NCBI GenBank assembly: GCA_947455695.1
Contig: CANGRN010000018.1
Span: 1 to 11,083, forward strand
Length of the DNA: 11,083 nucleotides
Direction of reading: 5' to 3'
From: Alphaproteobacteria bacterium
GTDB lineage: Bacteria; Pseudomonadota; Alphaproteobacteria; Micropepsales; Micropepsaceae
Shown here: in pieces, positions 1 through 6,421 of the stretch
How the letters are laid out: every line of letters starts with the position of its first letter
Numbering within the stretch: the first letter of the stretch is position 1
Translations under genes and position numbers: made by a program
The notes under the pieces: generated by a model
Told to the model about the DNA's origin: nothing
The model's database searches: none
Seen by the model: only the letters and a program-made list of their open reading frames with translations

Positions 1-5
1 ACCAG

Positions 6-1430
6 CTAGTCTACGTCCGTGACAAACGCCACGCGCAGCATGTTGGTGGCGCCGGTGGTGCCCAGCGGCACGCCGGCGGTGATGACGATGCGCTCGCCGG
101 CCTGGGCGAAGCCTTCCTGCCGCGCGATCTGGCTGGCGCGTTTCACCATGTCGTCAAAGTCGCGGATATCCTCGGTAATGACGCTATGGACGCCCCACAC
201 CAGCGAAAGCCGGCGCGCCGTCTCGATGCTGGGGGTTGGCGCAATGATCGGCGCGGTGGAGCGTTCGCGCGCCGCGCGCAGCGCGGTGATGCCGGACTTG
301 GTCCAGCACACGATGGCGCGCGCCTCGATGGTCTGGGTGACTTCATGCACCGCCGCCATGATGGCGTCGGGCGTGGTCTTTTCCGGGGTGCCGCGCTGGG
401 CTTCGATGATGGAGTGATACAGCTCGTCATCCTCGATGGCGCAGGCGATGCGGTCCATGGTCTGCACCGCTTCCACCGGATACGAGCCCGACGCCGATTC
501 CGCCGACAGCATCACCGCATCGGCGCCGTCGAACACCGCCGTCGCCACGTCCGAGACTTCGGCGCGGGTGGGCATGGGCGAATTGATCATGGATTCCAGC
601 ATCTGGGTCGCCACCACCACCGGCTTGCCGGCCTTGCGGGCGGCGCGGGTGATCTGCTTCTGCAGTCCCGGCACGCGTTCCAGCGGCATTTCCACGCCCA
701 GATCGCCGCGCGCCACCATCAGCGCATCGGCCAGTTCGAGGATTCCGGCCAGCGAAGCCAGCGCCTTGGGCTTTTCGATCTTGGCCAGCACGCCGGCGCG
801 GCCCGCCACGATCTTTTTCAGTTCGGCCACGTCCTCGGGGCGCTGCACGAAGCTCAGCGCGATCCAGTCCACGCCCAGTTCCAGCGCCGCATCCAGGTCG
901 GCGCGGTCCTTGGGCGTCATGGCTGACATGGGCAGCAATGTGTCGGGCATGTTCACGCCCTTGCGATCCTTGATCTCGCCCGCCACTTCCACCACCGCTT
1001 CGGCGAACGTGTCGGCCTTGCGCAGCAGGCGCAGCCGCACCTTGCCGTCATCGATCAGCAGGGCATGCTTCTGCTTGATGGCCTGGAAGATTTCCGAATG
1101 CGGAATCGGGATTTCCTCCGGCTTGTCGCTGGTTTCGCCCAGCACCAGCTTGATGCGTTCGCCTTCCACCAGCATGCGCGGTCCGCCGCACAGTTTGCCC
1201 AGCCGGATCTTGGGGCCCTGCAGGTCGCACAGGATGCCGACGGGCCGGCCCACTTCCTCGGACAGCGCGCGCAGATCGCGGTGCATCTTGCCCAGCATTT
1301 CGTGATTGGTATGGCTCATGTTGATGCGGAAGACGTCCACGCCGGCATCGAACAGCTCGCGCATCTTCTCAGGGGTGTTGGAAGCTGGACCCAATGTGGC
1401 CAGGATTTTTGTTTTTCTGCGGCGGCGCAT
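6..1430 (-). CDS. pyk: Pyruvate kinase
   Basis: Catalyses phosphoenolpyruvate + ADP to pyruvate + ATP in the cytosol, the last step of glycolysis. The 474-residue product has the usual bacterial length and no extra C-terminal domain. Visible motifs: KILATLGPAS at 8-17, RINMSH at 35-40, CDLQGPKIRLG at 68-78 leading into the B domain (about 70-170), LAKIEKP at 215-221 (catalytic Lys217, metal ligand Glu219), ARGDLG at 240-245, ATQMLESM at 274-281, and SAESASG at 309-315 where many homologues have SGETAKG. About 350-474 forms the C-terminal effector-binding domain. The ATG at 1430 has an AGGA six bases upstream that overlaps the TAG stop of the DUF1036 gene, 8 bases away, so coupled translation from one mRNA is likely. 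The stop lies three codons from the left edge; the gene is complete. Confidence 0.98.
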   Translation of the reverse strand: MRRRRKTKILATLGPASNTPEKMRELFDAGVDVFRINMSHTNHEMLGKMHRDLRALSEEVGRPVGILCDLQGPKIRLGKLCGGPRMLVEGERIKLVLGETSDKPEEIPIPHSEIFQAIKQKHALLIDDGKVRLRLLRKADTFAEAVVEVAGEIKDRKGVNMPDTLLPMSAMTPKDRADLDAALELGVDWIALSFVQRPEDVAELKKIVAGRAGVLAKIEKPKALASLAGILELADALMVARGDLGVEMPLERVPGLQKQITRAARKAGKPVVVATQMLESMINSPMPTRAEVSDVATAVFDGADAVMLSAESASGSYPVEAVQTMDRIACAIEDDELYHSIIEAQRGTPEKTTPDAIMAAVHEVTQTIEARAIVCWTKSGITALRAARERSTAPIIAPTPSIETARRLSLVWGVHSVITEDIRDFDDMVKRASQIARQEGFAQAGERIVITAGVPLGTTGATNMLRVAFVTDVD

Positions 1431-1438
1431 CGGAAATC

Positions 1439-1849
1439 CTAGTTCGAAAGAGTTTGGGTCCAGTCGGGCTTGTTGCCCGTATCCACTTCAAAGAAACCGC
1501 GGCGGTCAAAGCCGCGTGCGGCGCAGGTGCCGCGGCCCACCGACTTGAAGCGCTTTTCGGGGGCGACGCAGAACCTGGTCTTGCCTTCCCAGATGCCGGC
1601 GCCGCCGTCAGTGGCGTAAAGATAATAAAAGCGTCCCTGCAGCGGCCCGGTCAGCAGGGCGGTGCAGGCCTTGGGCGCAACCGTCCACCAGCCTTCGCTG
1701 GTCCAGTTGGTGCCGTCGAAGCGGCCGATGGCGCTGCGCACGGGCTGGCCGGTCTTGTTGCAGAGCTTGAAGGCGGCATGCGCCGGCAATGCTGTCAGAG
1801 GGGCCAACAGGCCCAAAGTCACCGCCAGGAGAGGGATCGTGCGACGCAT
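1439..1849 (-). CDS. Secreted DUF1036 domain protein
   Basis: A small 136-residue protein of the DUF1036 family; no biochemical function is established that I know of. Residues 1-25 form a clear signal peptide (two arginines, a hydrophobic core, then LPAHA before AFKLCNKTG), so the mature protein is about 111 residues and periplasmic or exported. The mature part holds four cysteines (30, 62, 94, 109), which suits two disulfide bonds, and is rich in aromatic and glycine residues, suggesting a compact beta fold. I chose the ATG at 1849 because it begins the signal peptide; an in-frame start at 1951 would run across the divergent neighbour's start and add a non-signal extension. It sits 8 bases before pyk and is probably the first gene of a two-gene operon. 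In alphaproteobacteria this pairing with pyk is recurrent, from memory. Confidence 0.9.
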   Translation of the reverse strand: MRRTIPLLAVTLGLLAPLTALPAHAAFKLCNKTGQPVRSAIGRFDGTNWTSEGWWTVAPKACTALLTGPLQGRFYYLYATDGGAGIWEGKTRFCVAPEKRFKSVGRGTCAARGFDRRGFFEVDTGNKPDWTQTLSN

Positions 1850-1858
1850 GTTAGGTCC

Positions 1859-1887
1859 GGTTTGGCCCGAAAGGGTTTGCCCGTCAA
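1859..1887 (-). promoter_or_regulatory. Candidate promoter for DUF1036-pyk
   Basis: Read on the minus strand, TTGACGG (1887-1881) is followed after 14 bases by GCCAAACC (1866-1859). This fits the Caulobacter housekeeping consensus as I remember it (TTGACGS, N10-14, GCTANAWC) with two mismatches in the -10 part. The -10 ends only 9 bases from the ATG at 1849, so the leader would be a few bases at most. A GGA at 1856-1858 could act as a weak ribosome site if transcription begins earlier. Confidence 0.4.
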
Positions 1888-1906
1888 CGCTTCCCGATCC
1901 TATATG
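1877..1906 (+). promoter_or_regulatory. Candidate promoter for the N-formylglutamate amidohydrolase gene
   Basis: TTGCCC (1877-1882), an 18-base spacer and TATATG (1901-1906) resemble a housekeeping -35/-10 pair. The ATG at 1915 begins 8 bases past the -10, about where transcription would start, and no Shine-Dalgarno sequence is visible between them. A leaderless mRNA is therefore likely. The element is interleaved with the opposing DUF1036 promoter in the same 65-base gap. Confidence 0.4.
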
Positions 1907-1914
1907 GCAACCGC

Positions 1915-2646
1915 ATGACGGAAAACGCCTTTGAGGCCATTGCAGGAGCAAAAAGCAGCCGGATTTTGCTGCTGTGCGACCATGCCTCCAACGCCCTGCC
2001 GCCGGGGTTCGGTTCGCTGGGGCTGGACCAAGGCCTGTTTGGCACCCACATCGCCCATGACATCGGGGCGGCGGCGGTCACGCGCGCCCTGGCGGCGGCC
2101 TGGGATGCGCCGGCCTTGCTGGGGCGCTGGTCGCGGCTGCTGATCGACCTTAACCGGGGGGCGGACGATCCCACCATCGTGATGAAGCTGTCGGACGGCA
2201 GCATCATTCCGGGCAACCGCGATGCGGACGCCGCCGAAGTGGCGCGGCGCATCGCGGCCTATCATGCGCCCTATCATGCTGCCATCGCCGCCGAGCTGGA
2301 CCGCATGGGACCTGAAGCAGTCTTGATCTCGATCCACAGCTTCACGCCCAGCTGGAAGGCGGTGCCGCGCAAATGGGAAGTGGGCGTGCTGTATGACCGC
2401 GACGAAAGGCTGGCGGCGCCCTTGATGGCGCGTCTGGAACAGGCCGGTTTCGTGGTGGGCGACAACGAGCCTTATACCGGCGCGCTGGACGGCGACACAT
2501 TGAATATCCACGGCACCCTGCGCGGCTTGCCGCATGTCCTGATCGAAATACGGCAGGACTTGATCGGCAGCATTGGTGAGGCACAAGACTTTGCGCGGCG
2601 CCTGAAACCCATCATCGATGCGGCGCTGGTGGATATGGGCAAATAA
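1915..2646 (+). CDS. N-formylglutamate amidohydrolase family protein
   Basis: A 243-residue member of the FGase family (PF05013), whose characterised members hydrolyse N-formyl-L-glutamate to formate and glutamate, as HutG does in one histidine degradation route. Family signatures: CDHASNALP at 21-29, LIDLNRG at 76-82, SIHSFTP at 139-145, LNIHG at 196-200 and IEIRQDL at 210-216; His23, His141, His199 and Glu211 are candidate metal or catalytic residues. There is no signal peptide. No hut genes lie nearby, so histidine degradation is not supported by context and the true N-formyl or N-acyl substrate is open. It lies head to head with DUF1036 across 65 bases. The ATG at 1915 lacks a ribosome site and may be leaderless. 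Confidence 0.9.
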   Translation: MTENAFEAIAGAKSSRILLLCDHASNALPPGFGSLGLDQGLFGTHIAHDIGAAAVTRALAAAWDAPALLGRWSRLLIDLNRGADDPTIVMKLSDGSIIPGNRDADAAEVARRIAAYHAPYHAAIAAELDRMGPEAVLISIHSFTPSWKAVPRKWEVGVLYDRDERLAAPLMARLEQAGFVVGDNEPYTGALDGDTLNIHGTLRGLPHVLIEIRQDLIGSIGEAQDFARRLKPIIDAALVDMGK

Positions 2647-2649
2647 GCG

Positions 2650-2679
2650 TTGCACCGCTTTGCGCCGCCGCTGTAGGGT
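2650..2679 (+). promoter_or_regulatory. Candidate promoter for gapR
   Basis: TTGCAC (2650-2655) and TAGGGT (2674-2679) are 18 bases apart in the 63-base gap before gapR, just after the amidohydrolase stop. The -10 context, GCTGTAGGGTCC, resembles the one seen upstream of the transhydrogenase operon (GCTATAGTCC). This would give gapR a leader of about 23 bases. The -10 is a weak match, so read-through from the upstream gene remains possible. Confidence 0.35.
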
Positions 2680-2709
2680 CCGCCCTCTTCAAAAACCGAG
2701 TTCCCTGAA

Positions 2710-2952
2710 ATGGCCAAATCCGGCTTTGCCAAAGACCAGCTGAAATCCTTCATCAACCGCATCGAGCGGCTGGAAGAAGAGCGCGCCGCGCTGTCGGCCG
2801 ACATCAAGGAAGTCTATTCCGAGGCCAAGGGCACCGGCTTTGACACCAAGATCATGCGCCAGGTGATCCGCATGCGGAAGCTGGACAAGGCGGACTTCCA
2901 GGAACAGGAAGCCATGCTGGACCTATATTTGACCGCGATGGATATGCGCTGA
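2710..2952 (+). CDS. gapR: GapR (DUF2312), nucleoid-associated protein that binds overtwisted DNA
   Basis: An 80-residue DUF2312 protein. In Caulobacter, GapR is an essential nucleoid-associated protein that clamps overtwisted, positively supercoiled DNA ahead of replication and transcription and stimulates topoisomerases. Here QLKSFINRIERLEEERAAL (about 10-28) is a coiled coil of the kind that drives dimer and tetramer formation. It is followed by IKEVYSEAKGTGFD (about 32-45), the most conserved stretch, a basic segment VIRMRKLDK (52-60), and the C-terminal helix ending LDLYLTAMDM. It is slightly shorter than the Caulobacter protein because the N-terminal tail is short. The ATG at 2710 gives the expected family start; the only upstream purine run is a weak GAG 9 bases away. 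A strong terminator follows at 2997. Confidence 0.95.
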   Translation: MAKSGFAKDQLKSFINRIERLEEERAALSADIKEVYSEAKGTGFDTKIMRQVIRMRKLDKADFQEQEAMLDLYLTAMDMR

Positions 2953-2996
2953 GGCGCCGGTCGTGGCGGCGCAGCCGCAGACGGCAATGTGAAAAG

Positions 2997-3030
2997 AAAA
3001 GGCCCCTGCTGCGAAACAGGGGCCTTTTTT
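2997..3030. terminator. Bidirectional intrinsic terminator between gapR and the response regulator
   Basis: A perfect 8-bp GC-rich stem (GGCCCCTG at 3001-3008 with CAGGGGCC at 3017-3024) closes an 8-base loop, CTGCGAAA. The stem is flanked by AAAA at 2997-3000 and a six-T run at 3025-3030. Read on the plus strand it ends the gapR transcript. On the minus strand the A-rich left flank (2992-3000) becomes a T-rich tract that ends the response regulator transcript. Confidence 0.93.
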
Positions 3031-3050
3031 ACTTACGATAGAGACGTGAA

Positions 3051-4571
3051 TTACGCGGTCTTGCGGATGCCGGCTTCCTCGATGGGGCCGTCATCCTGGG
3101 CGACCTTGGCCATCGGCTCGTTGGCCATGTCGGCTTCCAGGCCGAACTCCTTGAGCTTGCGGTAGAGGGTTGAGCGGCCGATGCCCAGGCGCCGGGCCAC
3201 TTCCGACATGTGGCCATCATAGCGAGCGATGGCCATGCGGATGATTTCCGATTCCATTTCCTCGAACTTGCGGATGTGACCGGCGGTGTCCGTGGTGTTC
3301 AGCGCATAGGCCGACGCAGCGGGCAGGGCAGGGGCGCTGTGGCCACCGGCAGACGGGGCGATGTTCTGGCGCACGACAGTATCCACGCCCATCGCCGCGG
3401 CGATCTGCGGGAAGTCGCACACATCCAGCAAATGACCGTCGCACAGCACGACGGCGCGGAAGATGGTGTTTTCCAGCTGGCGGACATTGCCCGGCCAGTT
3501 GAACTTTTCCAGCAGCTGGCTGGCCTGGGTGGTCAGGCCGGCAACGGCCTTGTTCTCTTCGGCCGCGAAACGCTCGATGAAATGACGGGCCAGCGGGGCG
3601 ATGTCGCCGGTGCGGTCGCGCAGGGCCGGCACCAGCACGGGGAACACGTTCAGGCGGTAATACAGGTCTTCGCGGAAGGTGCCTTCGCGGGCCATCTGGC
3701 CCAGGTCGCGGTTGGTGGCGGCGACGATGCGCACATCCACTTTTACAGGCCGCTTGGAGCCGACGGGATCGACTTCGCCTTCCTGCAAGGCGCGCAGCAG
3801 CTTGACCTGCATGTCCAGGCGCAGCTCGCCGATTTCGTCCAGGAACAGGGTGCCGCCATCGGCTTCCTGGAACTTGCCCAGATGCTTGTCGGAGGCGCCG
3901 GTGAAGGAGCCCTTTTCATGGCCGAACAGGATGCTTTCGATCAGGTTTTCCGGGATCGCGCCGCAGTTCACGGTCACGAACGGCTTGCCCGAACGGGCAG
4001 ATGTGCCCTGGATGGCGCGGGCGATCAGTTCCTTGCCGGCGCCGCTTTCGCCTTCGATCAGCACGGGAATGTCGGACTGGGCGGCACGGGCGCCCAGGCG
4101 GAACACCTGCTTCATTTCCTGCGACGTGGCGACCAGGTCGTCAAAGGTCAGCCTGTTGTCCTGCTTCTTCTTCAGCTGCTTCACTTCACCCGACAGGGTG
4201 CCGATCTTGAGCTGGTTGCGAATGGAGACGGCGATGCGCTCCGGGCTGGCCGGCTTGACCAGGAAGTCGTTGGCGCCCGCGCGCATGGCTTCCACGGCGG
4301 AATCGATGCCGCCCTTGGCGGTCAGCACGATGACCGGAAGATCGGGATTGGTGGGGCGCAGCCTGGACAACACGTCCAGGCCGCCCATGTCGGGCATCAC
4401 CAGGTCCAGCATCATCAGGGTGATCTGCTCGCCGCGCGGACCGTTGATCAGGTCCAGCGCAGGCTGGCCACCCGGCGCGGTCACGACATTCATGCCGCTG
4501 CGGGTGATTGCTGTTTCCAGCAGGCGCCGCTGCACCGGATCGTCGTCCACGACAAGAATGGTCTGCGCCAT
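3051..4571 (-). CDS. Sigma-54-dependent response regulator, NtrC type, TacA-like
   Basis: A 506-residue cytosolic transcription activator. The receiver domain (about 3-122) has the acidic pocket Asp9-Asp11, phospho-acceptor Asp56, Thr84 and Lys106. The AAA+ domain (about 145-375) has Walker A GESGAGKE at 174-181, the sigma-54 loop as GSFTGA at 221-226 (usual GAFTGA), Walker B LFLDEIGE at 242-249 and PGNVRQLEN at 360-368. A linker of about 60 residues leads to a Fis-type helix-turn-helix at about 452-476. From memory, the receiver segment around Lys106 and the FGHEKG to FQEADGG stretch resemble Caulobacter TacA, which acts in the ShkA-ShpA phosphorelay controlling stalk genes; orthology is not proven. 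The ATG at 4571 was chosen because it opens the receiver domain and has GAGAGG 9 bases upstream; an in-frame ATG at 4733 adds 54 residues of no recognisable domain. No kinase gene is adjacent. Confidence 0.93.
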   Translation of the reverse strand: MAQTILVVDDDPVQRRLLETAITRSGMNVVTAPGGQPALDLINGPRGEQITLMMLDLVMPDMGGLDVLSRLRPTNPDLPVIVLTAKGGIDSAVEAMRAGANDFLVKPASPERIAVSIRNQLKIGTLSGEVKQLKKKQDNRLTFDDLVATSQEMKQVFRLGARAAQSDIPVLIEGESGAGKELIARAIQGTSARSGKPFVTVNCGAIPENLIESILFGHEKGSFTGASDKHLGKFQEADGGTLFLDEIGELRLDMQVKLLRALQEGEVDPVGSKRPVKVDVRIVAATNRDLGQMAREGTFREDLYYRLNVFPVLVPALRDRTGDIAPLARHFIERFAAEENKAVAGLTTQASQLLEKFNWPGNVRQLENTIFRAVVLCDGHLLDVCDFPQIAAAMGVDTVVRQNIAPSAGGHSAPALPAASAYALNTTDTAGHIRKFEEMESEIIRMAIARYDGHMSEVARRLGIGRSTLYRKLKEFGLEADMANEPMAKVAQDDGPIEEAGIRKTA

Positions 4572-4675
4572 AACTCTACGCCTCTCGAAATGAGACGCGA
4601 CTTTGCGGCAGCACAGGTAAATGTGGCGTTTAAGCCTGTTCCTTTGCGGTACAGGATCGGGCGGTGTTTCGATGC

Positions 4676-4716
4676 TTAACCAAAGCTGAATCGCCCCTGA
4701 TTCCGCCTTGTCCACA
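4676..4716. promoter_or_regulatory. Cluster of CtrA-, GcrA/CcrM- and DnaA-like motifs upstream of the response regulator
   Basis: Within 41 bases there is TTAA-N7-TGAA (4676-4690), one mismatch from the CtrA consensus TTAA-N7-TTAA. There are also two GANTC sites (GAATC 4688-4692, GATTC 4699-4703) forming a small inverted repeat, and TTGTCCACA (4708-4716), one mismatch from a DnaA box. The cluster lies 105-145 bases before the regulator start at 4571. Each motif alone is weak, and GANTC also occurs at a dozen or so other places in the window, so only the clustering is suggestive. Confidence 0.3.
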
Positions 4717-4764
4717 GGGTCTTGCGGCCCCAACCCCCTTGATCACAATGCTTAATAAACCAAG

Positions 4765-4792
4765 TTGCTGGCGCTGCGGCGTTTGCTATAGT
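4765..4792 (+). promoter_or_regulatory. Housekeeping promoter of the oxidase subunit IV-pnt operon
   Basis: TTGCTG (4765-4770), a 16-base spacer and TATAGT (4787-4792) form a good sigma-70-type promoter. The -10 context GCTATAGTCC also matches the Caulobacter GCTANAWC element closely. Transcription would begin near 4799, giving a leader of about 25 bases before the ATG at 4825. This is the best promoter in the window. Confidence 0.7.
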
Positions 4793-4824
4793 CCGGCCAC
4801 TTTTGCTGCAAAACTGGGGGCCTA

Positions 4825-4974
4825 ATGGCGCACGAATCCGACTATCAGCCGGGATCCATGGACATCACCGCGCACAAGAAGGCCTATTTCGGCTTTCTGA
4901 CCGGCTCCAAGTGGACCTTCGGGTTCGTCATGCTGATCATGGTCTTTCTGGCCCTTTTCCGCACCCACGGTTAA
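4825..4974 (+). CDS. aa3-type cytochrome c oxidase subunit IV (small)
   Basis: A 49-residue single-span membrane protein of the alphaproteobacterial aa3 oxidase subunit IV family, a small accessory subunit at the edge of the oxidase core complex. Its family mark is the segment GSMDITAHKKAYFGFLTG (10-27): a GxMDI start, a polar stretch, then F.GF...W before the membrane helix at about 30-45, ending FRTHG. Paracoccus subunit IV has the same layout. The ATG at 4825 follows a G-rich run (GGGGG at 4816-4820); an internal ATG at 4858 would give 38 residues but cuts off the usual polar N-terminus. It is the first gene of the transhydrogenase operon, 15 bases before pntAA. The main oxidase genes are not in the window. 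A longer reading frame over the same bases (4803-5231) is rejected. Confidence 0.85.
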   Translation: MAHESDYQPGSMDITAHKKAYFGFLTGSKWTFGFVMLIMVFLALFRTHG

Positions 4975-4989
4975 GCCGAAAGGCTCCAT

Positions 4990-6111
4990 ATGCGCGTCGC
5001 GATCCCGAAGGAAACCCGCCCCGGAGAGACGCGCGTTGCCGCGACCCCGGAATCTGTCAAGAAGCTCAAGGGCCTCGGCCTGGACATCGCCGTCCAGGCA
5101 GGCGCGGGAGCCGGCGCCAAGATCGCCGACGCCGACTACCTGGCGGCGGGGGCGACCATTGCCCCGGACGCCGCTTCGACCGTGCGGGACGCCGACATCG
5201 TCCTGATGGTGCGCGGGCCGCAGGGGCCTGAGATCGCCAACATCAAGAAGGGCGCCGTCGTGGCTGCCCTGCTGTCGCCCCATACCGAGCAGGACAATAT
5301 CAACGCCCTGGCCGCGGCCGGCATCACCGCCTTCGCCATGGAGTTTCTGCCGCGCATCTCCCGCGCCCAGTCGATGGACGTGCTGTCGTCCCAGGCGAAC
5401 CTGGCCGGCTACAAGGCGGTGGTGGATGCCGCCGCCACCTTCGGCCGCGCCATGCCGATGATGATGACCGCGGCGGGCACCATTGCCCCGGCCCGCGTTC
5501 TGATCATGGGCGTGGGCGTGGCGGGGCTTCAGGCCATCGCCACCGCCAAGCGCATGGGCGCCATCGTCAGCGCCACCGACGTGCGCCCCGCCACCAAGGA
5601 ACAAGTTGAGTCTTTGGGCGGCACCTTCGTCGCGGTGATGGACGAGGAATTCAAGAACGCCCAGACCGCGGCCGGCTATGCCAAGCCCATGAGCCCGGAA
5701 TACCAGGCCAAGCAGGCGGCGCTGACGGCCGAGACCATCAAGAAGCAGGACATCGTCATCACCACCGCCCTGATCCCGGGCCGCAAGGCGCCGATCTTGG
5801 TGACCGAGGAGATGATCAAGACCATGAAGCCGGGTTCGGTGATCGTGGACCTGGCGGCGGGCGCGGGCGGCAACACCCCGCTCAGCAAGCCCGATGAAGT
5901 GGTGGAGGCGCATGGCGTCACCATCATAGGCCCGACCAACCTGCCGGGCGCGCTGGCGGTGGATGCGTCCTCGCTCTATGCCCGCAACCTGTTCAACTTC
6001 CTGTCGTTGATCGTGGACAAGAAAACTGGCGCCCTGGCGCTGGACTGGAACGATGAGATCGTCAAAGGCTCGGCCGTCACCAAGGACGGCGCGCCGGTAA
6101 CCCGGGGCTGA
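4990..6111 (+). CDS. pntAA: NAD(P) transhydrogenase alpha subunit, part 1 (NAD-binding domain I)
   Basis: A 373-residue peripheral subunit that binds NAD(H) on the cytoplasmic face and passes hydride to NADP bound by PntB; proton entry across the inner membrane drives NADPH formation. Motifs: the N-terminal IPKETRPGETRVAATP (5-20) of the alanine dehydrogenase/PNT family, SMDVLSSQANLAGYKAV at about 128-144, the Rossmann motif GVGVAGLQA at 174-182, ATDVRP at 195-200, and GPTNLPG at 314-320. It stops before any membrane segment, so this is the split alpha subunit seen in Rhodospirillum and many alphaproteobacteria rather than the fused E. coli form. The ATG at 4990 has AAAGG six bases upstream. 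pntAB begins 3 bases after its stop. Confidence 0.97.
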   Translation: MRVAIPKETRPGETRVAATPESVKKLKGLGLDIAVQAGAGAGAKIADADYLAAGATIAPDAASTVRDADIVLMVRGPQGPEIANIKKGAVVAALLSPHTEQDNINALAAAGITAFAMEFLPRISRAQSMDVLSSQANLAGYKAVVDAAATFGRAMPMMMTAAGTIAPARVLIMGVGVAGLQAIATAKRMGAIVSATDVRPATKEQVESLGGTFVAVMDEEFKNAQTAAGYAKPMSPEYQAKQAALTAETIKKQDIVITTALIPGRKAPILVTEEMIKTMKPGSVIVDLAAGAGGNTPLSKPDEVVEAHGVTIIGPTNLPGALAVDASSLYARNLFNFLSLIVDKKTGALALDWNDEIVKGSAVTKDGAPVTRG

Positions 6112-6114
6112 CCA

Positions 6115-6420
6115 ATGGAAATGATCGATCCTTTCGTGTTTCGCCTGTCGATCTTCGTGCTGGCGATCTTCGTGGGCTATTTCGTGGTGTGGGGCGTGAC
6201 ACCCGCGCTGCACACCCCGCTCATGGCGGTGACCAACGCGATCTCCTCGGTGATCGTGGTGGGCGCGCTGGTCGCGGTGGCGGTGCCGGTGATCGGCGAC
6301 GCCTCCTGGATTTCCAAGGGCCTGGGTTTCTTCGCGCTGATCATGGCGGCGGTGAACATCTTCGGCGGCTTCCTGGTCACCGCCCGCATGCTGGCGATGT
6401 ACAAGAAGAAGGCGAAGTAA
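6115..6420 (+). CDS. pntAB: NAD(P) transhydrogenase alpha subunit, part 2 (membrane domain)
   Basis: A 101-residue integral membrane protein equal to the C-terminal membrane part of E. coli PntA; with the PntB helices it forms the proton channel. Hydrophobic segments lie at about 9-29, 37-60 and 68-95, and the chain ends in a basic MYKKKAK tail on the cytoplasmic side. It starts 3 bases after the pntAA stop and ends 1 base before the pntB start, so the three are tightly coupled. The ATG at 6115 has a GGGG seven bases upstream; a second ATG two codons later (6121) could also serve. Confidence 0.95.
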   Translation: MEMIDPFVFRLSIFVLAIFVGYFVVWGVTPALHTPLMAVTNAISSVIVVGALVAVAVPVIGDASWISKGLGFFALIMAAVNIFGGFLVTARMLAMYKKKAK

Positions 6421-6421
6421 G

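Noticed and set aside
3210..4679. A 489-codon open frame on the plus strand, opposite the response regulator
   Set aside because: It lies antisense to a gene with intact receiver, AAA+ and HTH motifs. Its product is rich in His, Gln, Gly, Ala and Arg in the way typical of shadow frames in high-GC DNA, and shows no domain.
4572..4733. N-terminal extension of the response regulator to an ATG at 4733
   Set aside because: The added 54 residues match no domain, and the receiver domain starts cleanly at the ATG at 4571 with a good ribosome site. The extension would also cover the motif-rich regulatory region.
4572..4824. A sigma-54 (-12/-24) promoter in the divergent region
   Set aside because: I looked for TGGC-N8-TTGC type elements on both strands and found no acceptable match, so self-regulation through sigma-54 is not supported.
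4803..5231. A 142-codon open frame overlapping the oxidase subunit IV gene and the start of pntAA
   Set aside because: It is out of frame with two recognisable proteins and encodes an Arg/Gly-rich product with no domain.
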